A stretch of 64,000 bases of DNA from Streptomyces sp. NBC_01353 (GCF_036237275.1 NZ_CP108352.1:2914001-2978000); one strand, 5' to 3'; shown: positions 1 to 9,422, counted from the first letter of the stretch. Program-made: numbers and translations. The notes: a model not told the origin generated them from the letters alone.

Positions 1-2
1 TC

Positions 3-251
3 CTCGACATCGCCCGGGGCCGCACAAGCAGCTATCTCACAGAGACGGCCTACTTCCCGAAGACGGCCGCGCGGGCCTGGCGCTGGGCTCCGGAGATGCG
101 CGAGGCGGCACGCGCTCTCGATGATGCGCGGCTGCCGGCGGCGCTCATGGAGGCATCAGCTGAGATCCTTGAGCGATGGGCAGCCCTCAAGGACCAACCG
201 CTCAAGCTCGGGGACGCACTCGAAGGGCTCCACTCAGCTAACGACGGATGA
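3..251 (+). CDS. C-terminal end of a DUF1932-type NAD(P)-dependent oxidoreductase (5' end outside window)
   Basis: An open frame enters from the left edge and stops at a TGA at 249-251, giving an 82-residue C-terminus. The helical segment AWRWAPEMREAARAL followed by LPAALMEASAEILERWA resembles the C-terminal DUF1932 domain of 3-hydroxyisobutyrate/6-phosphogluconate dehydrogenase-like oxidoreductases, where this part forms the all-helical substrate and dimer region. The Rossmann half lies outside the window, so the family call rests on this short helical stretch only. The gene converges with the HAD phosphatase gene, and their 3' ends overlap by 18 bases. Confidence 0.55.
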   Translation, partial: LDIARGRTSSYLTETAYFPKTAARAWRWAPEMREAARALDDARLPAALMEASAEILERWAALKDQPLKLGDALEGLHSANDG

Positions 252-908
252 GGGGAAGGAACGACCCCATTCCAAGAGGTACTTAATCGCTTCTAGGGCT
301 CCCACCGCCGTTGCATCGGGGCTGTCGACACCCTCGGGCCACTGCTTACCGGCAGCGATCCAAAGGGTCCGCAGCCCCGCCGCACGCCCACCCTCGATGT
401 CGGTGCTGGGGTTGTCTCCAACCATCCATCCGCCGCCGCTGAGGGTGGCGCCGCAGCGGCGGGCGGCAGCCTCGAAGACGGCCCTGTCCGGCTTCCTGGT
501 CTGGACGTCATCAGAGACGCACACCCCCTCAACCAGGTCAGCGAGCCCTGCGCTCGCCAGCTTGGCGCGCTGGATATCAGCGGACCCGTTGGTGGCAATT
601 CCAACGGTCCAGCCCTCAGCCAGCATGACTGCGAGGCCCTCGCGTACTCCCTCGCCGCAGCGCGCTCGGCTAGCCATGCCGGACACGTACTCAGACCAGA
701 GCGACTCCAGAGAATCCCGAAGCCCGAGTGTGGCCTTGATCCGTGCGAAGTCTGACGGGTAGGCCCTCGCGCTGAGCATCTCTGTGATCAGGTAGGCCGC
801 GTCATCAAGCATCCCCCTAGACGTCGTGAAGCCGTGTGCCCATTCACTGAGGGCGCCTTGCCGGGCAATCAGGGTGTTGTCCAGGTCGAAGAGGGCTAGT
901 TGCTGCAC
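234..908 (-). CDS. HAD-superfamily hydrolase
   Basis: A 224-residue protein starting MQQLALFDLDNTL, with the HAD motif I aspartates at D8 and D10. It continues with motif II around GIATNGSA, a motif III lysine in the RKPD stretch and motif IV as GDNPSTDIEGG, so all four catalytic motifs are present. These are phosphatases or phosphoglycolate/nucleotidase-like enzymes with a small alpha-helical cap; the substrate cannot be read from sequence. A GTG at 906-908 is chosen because it places motif I at the normal distance from the N-terminus. An ATG at 971 would add 21 non-conserved residues. The frame stays open far upstream opposite the helicase gene, but that part is a shadow. Confidence 0.8.
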   Translation of the reverse strand: MQQLALFDLDNTLIARQGALSEWAHGFTTSRGMLDDAAYLITEMLSARAYPSDFARIKATLGLRDSLESLWSEYVSGMASRARCGEGVREGLAVMLAEGWTVGIATNGSADIQRAKLASAGLADLVEGVCVSDDVQTRKPDRAVFEAAARRCGATLSGGGWMVGDNPSTDIEGGRAAGLRTLWIAAGKQWPEGVDSPDATAVGALEAIKYLLEWGRSFPSSVVS

Positions 909-1169
909 CCACTCAACATACGCAGCCACGGGACACTGCCTCACGCCCCGCCCGCTGGTACCTGCGGTCATGCAGTGCGTGGCTCCGAGCGAGGGCACCA
1001 CCAGCCGAGGCCCTGAGGCTGCCACGGGCCCTGCGCACGTGGTTGCCCCGACTCGGCGTGGGGAGAGAGAAGGGGCAAATCTCCTACACGGCGCCGTGTG
1101 TTTCCATCCAGAATGGTGCCCTCCGGGCTGGCTGTCTGCCGCCCGCAGCGCATCTGGGGAGGGGTGCCT

Positions 1170-3689
1170 ATGGCACTGGATTGGGACCGTATCGGGATGG
1201 GCGGCGACGAGGCGATCCTTCGGCCTCGTGACATCTTCGCAGGGCTGGCCAACCGCCCGTGGCGCTACCTTCGCCATGAGCAGGGTGAGGTGCTGGACGA
1301 GTGGTTTGACCACCGTCGAAGTGATCGTGACGTGGTGATCAAGCAGAACACCGGTGGCGGCAAGACCGCTGTCGGCTTGTTGATCGCCCAGAGCACGTTG
1401 AATGAGGGCATCGGCAAGGCCGTGTACCTGGCCCCGGACAACTACCTGGTGAAGCAGGTGCGCGCGGAAGCGGCGAAGCTGAGTATCGCCACCACGGACG
1501 ACCCGCAGGATCCGGGGTTCGTGGCGTCGGAATCCGTCCTGGTGACGAACTACCAGAAGTTGATCAATGGCAAGTCTGTGTTCGGCGTCGTCGGAGACGG
1601 CCGGGACCGGATAGACCTGGGGATCGTCGTCGTCGACGACGCGCACGCCGCGCTTGCTCGAACGGAAGACCAGTTCCGGCTGCGTGTCCCCAAGGAGCAT
1701 CCCGCGTATCTGGAGCTCCTGGACCTGTTCGCCGACGAGATCCAGCATCAGTCGGCCAATGCCTGGGCGGAGCTGCAGTCTGGGGACTGGACGGCTCTCG
1801 CACCGATACCCTTCTGGGCCTGGGCTGACAAGAAGTCCAGGGTCATGGAGATCCTGCACCCGCACCGGAATCACGACGACTTCAAGTTCGTGTGGCCGCT
1901 CATCGCCGAGCATCTCCACCTGTGCCTCGCCACGGCTACAGCGAGGGGCGTCGAGATCCGCCCCTCGTGCCCGCCGATCGACCGCGTCCCGTCCTTCGTA
2001 GGCGCGCGGCGGCGTGTCTATCTGACTGCGACCCTGGCTGACGACAGTGCGCTGGTCACGGACTTCCTCGCCGATCCTGGCCTCGTGGCGCGCCCTGTCA
2101 CACCGGGAAGCGCATCCGACCTCGGCGAGCGGATGATCCTGGCGCCGCTCGCGCTCAACCCGAAGCTGGACAGCGTCGCCGTACGCAAGCTGGCCCGCCA
2201 GTTCGCCGATGGCGACCAAGACGGCGACGGCCAGGCGGAGGCAGACCCGGTCAACGTCGTGGTCCTCGTCCCGAGCGACAAAGCTGCCGCGGCGTGGAAG
2301 GACTACGCGGATGCGACCTACCGGGTCAACAATCTGCAGGCCGGGGTGGAGCGGCTGCAGGCCGGGCACGTCGGGTTGGTCGTCTTGGTCAACAAGTACG
2401 ACGGCGTGGACCTCCCCGGGGACGCTTGCCGGCTGCTGATTCTCGACGGAATCCCCCGCCCCCTGGACGGTGTCGAACGGCGTGAGGCTGTCGCCCTGGC
2501 CGACAGCTCCGTGCGCTTGGCCCGGGAGGTCCAGCGCATCGAGCAGGGTATGGGCCGGGGTGTTCGCGACAGCGATGACTACTGCGCGGTCCTCCTTCTC
2601 GGCGCCAATCTGGCAGTCGCCATCCACGATCAGACGCACTTGCGCCTGTTCTCCCCCGCGACACAGGCACAGCTCAGGCTCAGCCGGGACATCGCGAATC
2701 AGATCCGTGATCTAGGACTGGACGCCGTCAGCATGGCCTTGCGCGCCTGCCTGGGCCGGGATGCCAAGTGGGTGCAGCGCAGCCGGCGGGCCGTCGCCGA
2801 AGTGCGGTACGCCGAGCATGGAACCGTACGGCCGGAGGCGATCGCGCTGCGCGAGGCGTTCGACCTCGCGGTAACGGGGCGGTACATGCAGGCGGCCGAT
2901 CGTCTGCAGAAGACCGTGAACGAGCTGAACGACAAGCAGCTGCGCGGTTGGCTGAAGGAGCAGAAGGCCGCGTACCTGCACTTCGCGGATGAGGCACTCG
3001 CGCAGAAGGCGCTCATGGGCGCCCTGGATGAGAACCCCTTCGTGCTTCGGCCCGTGAACGGTGTGGCCGCCACCCAGATCAAGGCGGCAGCCGTACAAGC
3101 CCGCGAGGCCGCGGGGTTCCTCTCCTACAAGTACAACGACGGCACCAACCTGGTCCTCGGAGTCAAGCGTCTCCTGGAAGAGGTCGTGTGGGGCGAGGAA
3201 GAACGCTCCGATGACGCCGAGCGGGCGTGGGAGCAGCTTGGACTGCACCTCGGGTTCGTAAGCACCCGGCCGGAGAAGCAGTACGGCAAGGGCCCGGACA
3301 ACTTGTGGGCTCTCTCGGCATCCGAGCAGGCGGTGATCGAGCTGAAGACGGGGTGTGTCACCGAAACGATCGCGAAGAAGGATCTGAATCAGCTCGGAGG
3401 CAGCGTCCGCTGGCTCAACAAGATCAACGGGGACGTGAAGGCGCTGCCCGTAATGCTGCACCCCAGCCGTACCTGCGATGTCCAGGGCACTCCGCCGCCG
3501 GGCATGCGGGTGGTCACCCCGGCCAAGTTCGAGCTACTGAGGGACGCCGTTACCAAGTTCGCCAACGCACTCGCCGCCAACCCGGGTAGCTGGAAGGACG
3601 AGCAGGCCGTCTCCGTCCAGCTGACTCAGCACAAGCTGACGGGGAACTTCTTCAACACCTACTCCGAGGCCGTGCGCACTGCCACCTGA
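1170..3689 (+). CDS. Superfamily 2 DEAD/DEAH-type helicase with C-terminal PD-(D/E)XK-like nuclease motif
   Basis: The protein has 839 residues and starts at an ATG preceded by GGGGAGGGG. Motif I is NTGGGKT (about residues 59-65), motif II is DDAH (156-159), and a motif VI-like QGMGRGVRD lies near residue 458, so the first 500 residues form a two-lobed ATPase. The last 200 residues carry GPDNLW with D710 followed by IELK with E724 and K726, which is the spacing of a PD-(D/E)XK endonuclease core. A nucleic-acid translocase fused to a nuclease is typical of restriction or anti-phage proteins. I cannot assign it to a named system. It stands alone between a HAD phosphatase gene and an insertion sequence, with a hairpin after the stop. 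Confidence 0.75.
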   Translation: MALDWDRIGMGGDEAILRPRDIFAGLANRPWRYLRHEQGEVLDEWFDHRRSDRDVVIKQNTGGGKTAVGLLIAQSTLNEGIGKAVYLAPDNYLVKQVRAEAAKLSIATTDDPQDPGFVASESVLVTNYQKLINGKSVFGVVGDGRDRIDLGIVVVDDAHAALARTEDQFRLRVPKEHPAYLELLDLFADEIQHQSANAWAELQSGDWTALAPIPFWAWADKKSRVMEILHPHRNHDDFKFVWPLIAEHLHLCLATATARGVEIRPSCPPIDRVPSFVGARRRVYLTATLADDSALVTDFLADPGLVARPVTPGSASDLGERMILAPLALNPKLDSVAVRKLARQFADGDQDGDGQAEADPVNVVVLVPSDKAAAAWKDYADATYRVNNLQAGVERLQAGHVGLVVLVNKYDGVDLPGDACRLLILDGIPRPLDGVERREAVALADSSVRLAREVQRIEQGMGRGVRDSDDYCAVLLLGANLAVAIHDQTHLRLFSPATQAQLRLSRDIANQIRDLGLDAVSMALRACLGRDAKWVQRSRRAVAEVRYAEHGTVRPEAIALREAFDLAVTGRYMQAADRLQKTVNELNDKQLRGWLKEQKAAYLHFADEALAQKALMGALDENPFVLRPVNGVAATQIKAAAVQAREAAGFLSYKYNDGTNLVLGVKRLLEEVVWGEEERSDDAERAWEQLGLHLGFVSTRPEKQYGKGPDNLWALSASEQAVIELKTGCVTETIAKKDLNQLGGSVRWLNKINGDVKALPVMLHPSRTCDVQGTPPPGMRVVTPAKFELLRDAVTKFANALAANPGSWKDEQAVSVQLTQHKLTGNFFNTYSEAVRTAT

Positions 3690-3804
3690 CGAGACTGCCG
3701 GGCGCCCATGATGCCGCGGGTGCCCGACAGCCGGACCAACTCAGCGAACCGGCTGGGAGGCAGCCGCAAGGACAGTCGTGTATGCAGGCCGGTCAATCAT
3801 CGAG

Positions 3805-3842
3805 GGTGTTGCCTCCTCCGTACGGCCGGAGGAGGCAACACC
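3805..3842 (+). terminator. Perfect 16-bp inverted repeat after the helicase gene
   Basis: GGTGTTGCCTCCTCCG (3805-3820) pairs perfectly with its complement at 3827-3842 across a 6-base loop. There is no strong T-run, as is usual in streptomycetes. It probably ends transcription of the helicase gene before the insertion sequence. The rest of the 278-base stretch from 3690 to 3967 shows no gene. Confidence 0.6.
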
Positions 3843-3928
3843 TGCTCGGAAGTTGTTGCAGGTGATGGACGACACCCTGCCGTTCCCGGAGCTGTGAGTG
3901 GGACAGCCCTCAGGTGGGCCAGGACTAA

Positions 3929-4794
3929 GACCGTGTCCTATGTGGTGAGGCGGTCGTTGAGTCCATCATGGGGCGGGGTACGTGGAGTTGGATTGTTCCG
4001 GACGGGTTGTGGGAGATCGCCGAGCCGCTGATCCCACCGTCGAAGACGCGTCCGCAGGGCGGGGGAACGCAGGACACGCCTGATGAGACGCTGTTTGCCG
4101 CGATCATCTACGTGCTGGTCAGCGGCTGTTCCTGGCGCGCGTTGCCGCCGTGCTTCGGGATATCGAAGTCGACCGCGCACCGCCGGTTCCTGATCTGGTC
4201 CCGGGCAGGTGTGTGGGGCCGGCTGCACGAGGCGATCCTGCACCGCCTCGACGACGCCGGCCTGCTTGACCTCTCCCGAGCGGTCCTCGACTCCGCCCAC
4301 GTGAGGGCGAAAAAGGGGGCGAACTCACAGGTCCGAGTCCCGTGGACCGGGGCAAGCCGGGTTCCAAGATGCACGTCCTGTCGGACGCGAACGGACTGCC
4401 CCTCCTCGTCGGCGTCTCCGCGGCGAACACCCACGACAGCCTCGCGCTGAAGCCCATGGTCGCGGGTCACCAAACGAGACACGACCCCTACAACGGGCGC
4501 CACTTCAAACCTCAGCGTCTGCACGCCGACAAGGCCTACGACGTTCCTCACCTGCGGAAATGGTTACGTGGCAAACGTATCGGCGTCCGGATCGCCCGCA
4601 AGGGCATCGAGTCCAGCGAACGTCTCGGACGCCGAAGGTGGGTGATCGAGCGGACGATGTCGTGGCTGACCGGCTACCGCAGACTCAACCACCGCTACGA
4701 ACGACACCCCCGCAACTACCTCGCCTTTCTCGGGCTCGCCGCAGCCCTGTGCTGCTACAAACGCCTCGTCCGGCTCACCACATAGGACACGGTC
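3929..4794 (+). mobile_element. IS5-family (IS427-like) insertion sequence, apparently complete
   Basis: The 866-bp element has terminal inverted repeats that begin GACCGTGTCCTATGTGGTGA and match perfectly over 21 bp at the two ends. It is flanked by the trinucleotide TAA on both sides (3926-3928 and 4795-4797), which fits a 3-bp target duplication. It carries one transposase gene read in two overlapping frames. Clean ends and an intact duplication suggest a recent insertion. It separates the helicase gene from the DUF6602/KAP pair. Confidence 0.9.
3968..4785 (+). CDS. IS5-family transposase expressed by -1 frameshifting
   Basis: The first frame runs from ATG 3968 to 4450 and encodes the N-terminal DUF4096-type segment and the first catalytic Asp (VLDSAHVRAKKG). 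The catalytic C-terminal half (HADKAYD, then RRWVIERTMSWL with the Glu of the DDE triad) lies in the -1 frame and ends at 4785. The two reading frames overlap, and the switch can occur at the run AAAAAGGGGG (4310-4319). After it the -1 frame continues with GGELTGPSPVDRGKPGSKMH, the expected family sequence. Programmed frameshifting at A-runs is common in IS427-type elements, so I read this as an active fusion product and not a broken gene. Total about 272 residues. Confidence 0.85.
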
Positions 4795-4847
4795 TAAACG
4801 ACGGTGGCGACGACTCCAACATGTCGACGACAACGAGAAATCGACTT

Positions 4848-5801
4848 TCAGTAATGATGCAGCCAATTAGGATCTCTGAGTTGCGCAATTCCCGCAGCTA
4901 GGGCTAGACGCACATCATCGCTGAATACTTGCTCCAGGCCCCAAAAGCGGGGTGACCCCCCGCCGCCCCCGCTATCTCCGAGCGCCCTAAAACCGTCCGC
5001 TAGGGGACGGAGGGTCGGGTCAGTATGCGACATTCTTTCATACAGGGAAGCAACAAAAACGGCGACTGTCGGGGACTTAGAGTGCACCTCCATTACAGAT
5101 GTCATCGCCGCTCCGACCATCTGAACGCGCGCCGCCTCTGCACTCATATTCCGGACCACGGTCGAAGGCACGAAGGGAGTCCGGGACGTAGACCACACTC
5201 CCAGGTCAGCGATGCAGAGCAGATCCAAAGTTTCCCTTGGGTGTTTCGCGTAGATATTATCCATTTCGACACAGATGCCTTGCACGCGAGCCTTCTGATT
5301 GCCCCCCTTCCAGGAGTGCGAATGAGCAAGAAGGCCTACCGGGAAAGGGGCATTGATCTCCGAACGCGGGCTACCAAGTCGCGGCTTCACCCCCCTCTTA
5401 ATTCTGGCTGCACGATCAAACCCGTCTCGGATTCCACTCCTATCGAGCGTGAGCTTAATACTGAAAGCAGCCGCAACGCCGCTTGCCAGCACTTCCTCCC
5501 GCACCCTCAGCGCTCGCGGATAGCTGGGCTGGAATATGATTAGATCCGTCTCGAATACATCGTCTCCCTCCTCAGGGACGATGTACTTTCTCGTCGCTAC
5601 CTCATAAGTCGGAGGCAACAACTCACTGAGAATCCTTGCCCACGTTCCCTCGCCACCGTGTCCAGCTCGTTGCGGATCCGCTCGGGCGGCAGCGTGCAGT
5701 CGCACGTACTCCTGTTGGATGTCCTGCTCCACGCCTTGAAGCCATCGGTGATGCACGGCGCCCATCTCCGGACCGCTGGGCTGCGAAGCTCGCTCAGTCA
5801 T
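4848..5801 (-). CDS. DUF6602-like protein, putative degenerate nuclease
   Basis: A 317-residue protein from ATG 5799-5801. The block GEGTWARILSELLPPTYEVA (about 50-69) followed by ETDLIIFQP (D86) and AFSIKLTLD (K116) resembles DUF6602 proteins. In those I would expect an acidic residue where this protein has S114 (SIK in place of EIK/EVK), so the PD-(D/E)XK-like triad looks broken. It lies 139 bases downstream of the KAP NTPase gene on the same strand and may be co-transcribed. Its base composition is less GC-rich than the flanking biosynthetic DNA. The role is unknown; it could be a nuclease effector, a substrate sensor or an inactive partner of the NTPase. Confidence 0.55.
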   Translation of the reverse strand: MTERASQPSGPEMGAVHHRWLQGVEQDIQQEYVRLHAAARADPQRAGHGGEGTWARILSELLPPTYEVATRKYIVPEEGDDVFETDLIIFQPSYPRALRVREEVLASGVAAAFSIKLTLDRSGIRDGFDRAARIKRGVKPRLGSPRSEINAPFPVGLLAHSHSWKGGNQKARVQGICVEMDNIYAKHPRETLDLLCIADLGVWSTSRTPFVPSTVVRNMSAEAARVQMVGAAMTSVMEVHSKSPTVAVFVASLYERMSHTDPTLRPLADGFRALGDSGGGGGSPRFWGLEQVFSDDVRLALAAGIAQLRDPNWLHHY

Positions 5802-5940
5802 GGCGCTATGTTGGCGCCCGTTCGTAAGCCCTGTACACCCCTTGCACCTTCGGCCACCAACGCAGGCATTCTCTGCGCTCCGAGACCTCTGAGCGAGCCT
5901 ATGCGGAGTGCCGAAGTCAGCCGGCACGACTGTCGCTGGG

Positions 5941-8721
5941 CTACGGCGTCCGGCGATGGTGAGGGCATTCGCCGTTTCTGGGCGGTGGTACCAGCGTGCT
6001 GTACGCGTTGCGTCTGCCCAGGGACAGCCCCCAGGCCGCACGGATGCGCTGGATCAGCGTGCGTGTGCTGTAGGGCGAGACCCCGAGCTCCTGCCTTGCT
6101 TCAGCCAGCAGCTCAGGATCACCGTCATGGCCGCGTTCCCTTGCTGCATGCCTCCGTCTGTCAAAGCTGTCGGCGCTGAAGATTTCGAGCAGGGTCAACG
6201 AGAAGTAGGCGTAAGAAGCAGCCTCGTCGATCAACTCACCTGCCTCATCCGATAGTTGCCTGGAGGTCCCGCTGTTGTCGCCGTTGCTGACCGGATCCTG
6301 GTGAGCGAACTGCTCCAGAGCAATCTGCATCTCGAGTTCGGTGCACGGGCACGCCGTGCGAAGATGCGCCACCAGGTTCCGGAAAGCGAAGAGGGTGCCC
6401 TGGGTGTCCGATGTCCATCGGTGCTTGCTGAGCAGCGTCCGAAAGCCTGCGAGAGTCTCTGCCAGTTCCTGAAGAATCAGCAGACGGGAGATGTCTGTCA
6501 GCTCATCGGACTGGGCCTTTTGCTGCATCTCCATGATGTGCCTGCCGTAGCGCAGCAGGTCTCTAGGGATACCACCGGACAAGGAATGAGCCAACATCAC
6601 GTATGGGTCGGTGAGCCCGGGGGCGCGCTTCTCAAGGATTTCCCGTGACTCGTCGAGCGTCGCCGGCTCGACGTAGACAACGTCGTCCAGTGAACTGTCG
6701 GTCACATCGCGATGTGGAAGCCCCCTGCGAACGAAGGCGGCGCCGACATCCTCAGCTACCGAGATGAGGTAGTGGACGCCAGGCACACCCAAGACCGCCT
6801 TGATCTCGCTAAGGAAGGCGAGCGCCTGGGTGTCCGAGCCAAGGCGGTCAACCTCATCAATTGCGATGATCACCCGCTGGGGACTCTTTGCCTTTTCAGT
6901 AGCGATCCCGCCCAATATTTCACGAAAGTCGGCGACGAGCTCCGGGAAATTCGGTGGCACGGTCGACACCGAGGTCGCGTGAGAGCTTCCCACCGTCAAG
7001 ACCTGGGAGGCTCCTGTTGTGAGAGCTGCCGTCGTCATCTGAATGGTCTGGAGCCTGTAGAGATGGTTGCGGCATTGAGTAATCAGTTCAGGTTCCGTCG
7101 GTCGCAGTCGCCAATCGCTCATCCACATCAAGAGTAGGGCCAGAGTGATGCCGACGACCCGCAACGGGTTCTCGGCATCGGTCAAGAGGGCGTACATCTC
7201 AGGGTTGCGAACCACGAAGATAATGATCAGCAGGACCATAACTGCCGACAGAGGCCGAAAGAACCTCTCCTTGTCAATTGTGCGACTACCTAAGGTGAAG
7301 GATCCGCCTGATTCCTGGGTTGCTCGAAAAGCGGCCAACAATGCGATGTAGCCGATCGCCCGCAATGCGTTCTCTGGGCTCAAGTTGCGCACTTCCTGCG
7401 CTATTTCGCTATCAGTCAGGAGCGTGAGCACAATGGTGATGAGCAGGAGCACGCCTGCCGTGTAGAGAAATGCCTGCACAACTCGGCTAGCTACGCCATG
7501 CAGCCACGTTGAGTGCCGCACTTTCCACCATGCCGCGCAGATAAGGGCGACAGCCACCGTAGGGCCGGCGGCCCCCCTTTGCCATACCGACTCGGCGAAC
7601 TGGTACGCCTCGGCTAGGTTATTCCGGGCCTCGAAAACTTTATCCGGAATCGGTTTTGAGCGTAAGAACTGTAGCGATGCGTTCAAGCTCAGTAGCAGGG
7701 CAAGGCAGGCCGGTACGGCGAAGACCGACCAGCGCAGTAGTCGTCTGGTACGCGCTCGGAGCCGACGCAGTAGTCGCCGGGTGTTCGAGAGCCGGGTAAA
7801 TTCCGGAACTTCGTATCCGTGCTTCTCGATGTACGTCTCGCACAGTTGCACAGACAGTGAGAGCAGGAAGTCATGAGGCGCGTACGTTGCTGGGGCCTGT
7901 GCGAGAATCCCGAACTCGGCTTCCTCTACGCAGCTTTCCAGCAACGTCGTCTTGCCCGCGCCTCTGGGCCCACAGACTGCGATAGTGCCAGCATCGATCT
8001 GTGCGAGTTTCCGCTGTAGAAGCCGCGCCGGCGTGCTTTCCACGATGAATCCGCGGTCGCGCGGTGATCGCAGGCCGTCGAAGTTTTCCGGGAGGAGTAG
8101 TGAGTCAGGGTCCTCGCCGAGCAGCGCCTGGATGAGCCGGGCGGCGACCGGTTTCGTCCCTCGGTCTTGTAGCTCCTCACCCCAGCGGGCAGCCGCCACC
8201 CCGAGTCGTACCCGAGACCGCGCCAGAAGGGCGTACTGCCATCCTGCGAGCAGAGATCGCATGAGGCTCAGCCATGTGTTCTGGCCCCGCCAAGCCAGGA
8301 CACCCAGAACGGCAGCTGAGGCCGCAGCACCAACGAAGACGGCAAGCAGACCGCCCAAGTAGAGCATCGTGATCACAACAAGAACGAAGGCCACGCATAC
8401 GACGCGCCACTTCGGGCCTGCCGCCATCGCTGCGGACTCATGAAGCCCCTGTAGCGTCTCGAACTCGTCGCGGGCATCGTCGAATCGAGAACGCGTTCTC
8501 TCTGAGCAGCACGCTGAGGCTAGTGCCCGATTCGTTGGCCTCTCCATCTGGCGCCTCACGGCCACCCATGTCACGGACGGGCGCCGGTTAAGCAGCCGAA
8601 GGGTCGAAGAGTCGTCCAGGCTGTGTTCCACACATCTGCTGTAGATGACGTCGGCGTCGGCCGACGCGAAGTCTCGTAACCTCGTAACCCAGCGACGAGC
8701 AGCTGACACAGTCCGCAGCAT
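5941..8721 (-). CDS. KAP-family membrane P-loop NTPase
   Basis: A 926-residue protein whose ATG is preceded by GGGGAGG. Two transmembrane helices fall at about 105-145. The Walker A motif GPRGAGKTT lies at 251-259. Several more hydrophobic helices follow within the ATPase fold (about 331-350, 386-399, 413-436, 453-466, 491-504, 521-536). The Walker B motif RVIIAIDEVD lies at about 616-625. Membrane segments inserted between Walker A and B, plus the DEVD box, are typical of KAP NTPases, the group that includes PifA of plasmid F, which excludes phage T7. The downstream DUF6602-like gene is on the same strand. A defence role is inferred from family and context only. Confidence 0.75.
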   Translation of the reverse strand: MLRTVSAARRWVTRLRDFASADADVIYSRCVEHSLDDSSTLRLLNRRPSVTWVAVRRQMERPTNRALASACCSERTRSRFDDARDEFETLQGLHESAAMAAGPKWRVVCVAFVLVVITMLYLGGLLAVFVGAAASAAVLGVLAWRGQNTWLSLMRSLLAGWQYALLARSRVRLGVAAARWGEELQDRGTKPVAARLIQALLGEDPDSLLLPENFDGLRSPRDRGFIVESTPARLLQRKLAQIDAGTIAVCGPRGAGKTTLLESCVEEAEFGILAQAPATYAPHDFLLSLSVQLCETYIEKHGYEVPEFTRLSNTRRLLRRLRARTRRLLRWSVFAVPACLALLLSLNASLQFLRSKPIPDKVFEARNNLAEAYQFAESVWQRGAAGPTVAVALICAAWWKVRHSTWLHGVASRVVQAFLYTAGVLLLITIVLTLLTDSEIAQEVRNLSPENALRAIGYIALLAAFRATQESGGSFTLGSRTIDKERFFRPLSAVMVLLIIIFVVRNPEMYALLTDAENPLRVVGITLALLLMWMSDWRLRPTEPELITQCRNHLYRLQTIQMTTAALTTGASQVLTVGSSHATSVSTVPPNFPELVADFREILGGIATEKAKSPQRVIIAIDEVDRLGSDTQALAFLSEIKAVLGVPGVHYLISVAEDVGAAFVRRGLPHRDVTDSSLDDVVYVEPATLDESREILEKRAPGLTDPYVMLAHSLSGGIPRDLLRYGRHIMEMQQKAQSDELTDISRLLILQELAETLAGFRTLLSKHRWTSDTQGTLFAFRNLVAHLRTACPCTELEMQIALEQFAHQDPVSNGDNSGTSRQLSDEAGELIDEAASYAYFSLTLLEIFSADSFDRRRHAARERGHDGDPELLAEARQELGVSPYSTRTLIQRIRAAWGLSLGRRNAYSTLVPPPRNGECPHHRRTP

Positions 8722-9035
8722 GATGGCCCTCCCCCTGCGCGCGACGAGGGATAGTAACCCTTGGCGCTGCCACCTGCCTCAGGGCGCGTGGGCTCTGCCG
8801 TGCTCAGGGCAGGTGCCCAGGAGGCAACGGCTGGGAGTCGCAAAGAGGACGAGGGTGGTTGCCATTCGGGGCTGAGTTGCGATCTGAGGCGCGCTGAGCG
8901 GCGATCCATCTCTTGTGATTGCCCCGCCACTCCGGAGCAAGAAGCGGGCGCCCTTTGCGGACCTCATGGGGCGTCGGACTCATCGGCCAGGCATGCAGAG
9001 CAAGGGGCGTGGGGAGGGTGCCAGGCGGGGCAACC
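8722..9035. other. Intergenic region between the KAP gene and the next rightward gene
   Basis: This 314-base stretch lies between divergent genes, so it should hold promoters for both. No coding sequence is convincing. At 8874-8898 it contains GAGTTGCGATCTGAGGCG and seven more bases that match 22 of 25 positions of a sequence at 9527-9551, on the other side of the small gene at 9036-9422. Confidence 0.5.
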
Positions 9036-9422
9036 ATGTCTAGCTCAGGAGGGGCCTTGTCGAAGGATCGTGCAGCTTTGGAGCACGAGGAACAGATCGT
9101 CTGGACCGAGGACGTGGGCGGCTTCGACTACGTCCGCCAGACGGTAGCTCATCTGTCCACGACCCGGCAGAAGCCGGTGGCGTGGCGCGGAACCGGCCGG
9201 CGGGTGGGCTACTCAGTGCTGAAGTCGGATGCCCCAAGCGGGGACACGCCCGGTAGGTTCGTCCGTCGGGTGTTCTGGGTGAAGGACTACGACCGTTCTG
9301 AGCAGCCCGACGGTACGTACAAGACGTCCGCGCCCAGTGAGGCCGTCGATCCACGGACGATCGCGCCGGGGGTTTGGGGTGAGCTGACCGAACGCGCCTG
9401 GGGCGGGCCGCTGCCCGACTGA
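9036..9422 (+). CDS. Hypothetical protein, 128 residues
   Basis: I do not recognise the family. The ATG at 9036 follows a G-rich stretch, and the start is chosen over an upstream frame extension (8919) whose residues look non-coding. The product is hydrophilic, with many Arg, Asp and Trp residues (for example VWTEDVGGFDYVRQTVAHL), and has no signal peptide or membrane helix. It stands alone, is followed by a strong hairpin terminator, and is bracketed by related short repeats at 8874 and 9527. The terminator and consistent codon use argue that it is real. Confidence 0.55.
   Translation: MSSSGGALSKDRAALEHEEQIVWTEDVGGFDYVRQTVAHLSTTRQKPVAWRGTGRRVGYSVLKSDAPSGDTPGRFVRRVFWVKDYDRSEQPDGTYKTSAPSEAVDPRTIAPGVWGELTERAWGGPLPD

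Noticed and set aside
234-2639. Long minus-strand frame of 801 codons covering the HAD gene and running opposite the helicase gene
   Set aside because: Only the last 225 codons show HAD motifs. The rest mirrors the helicase coding strand, has no domain features and is a high-GC shadow.
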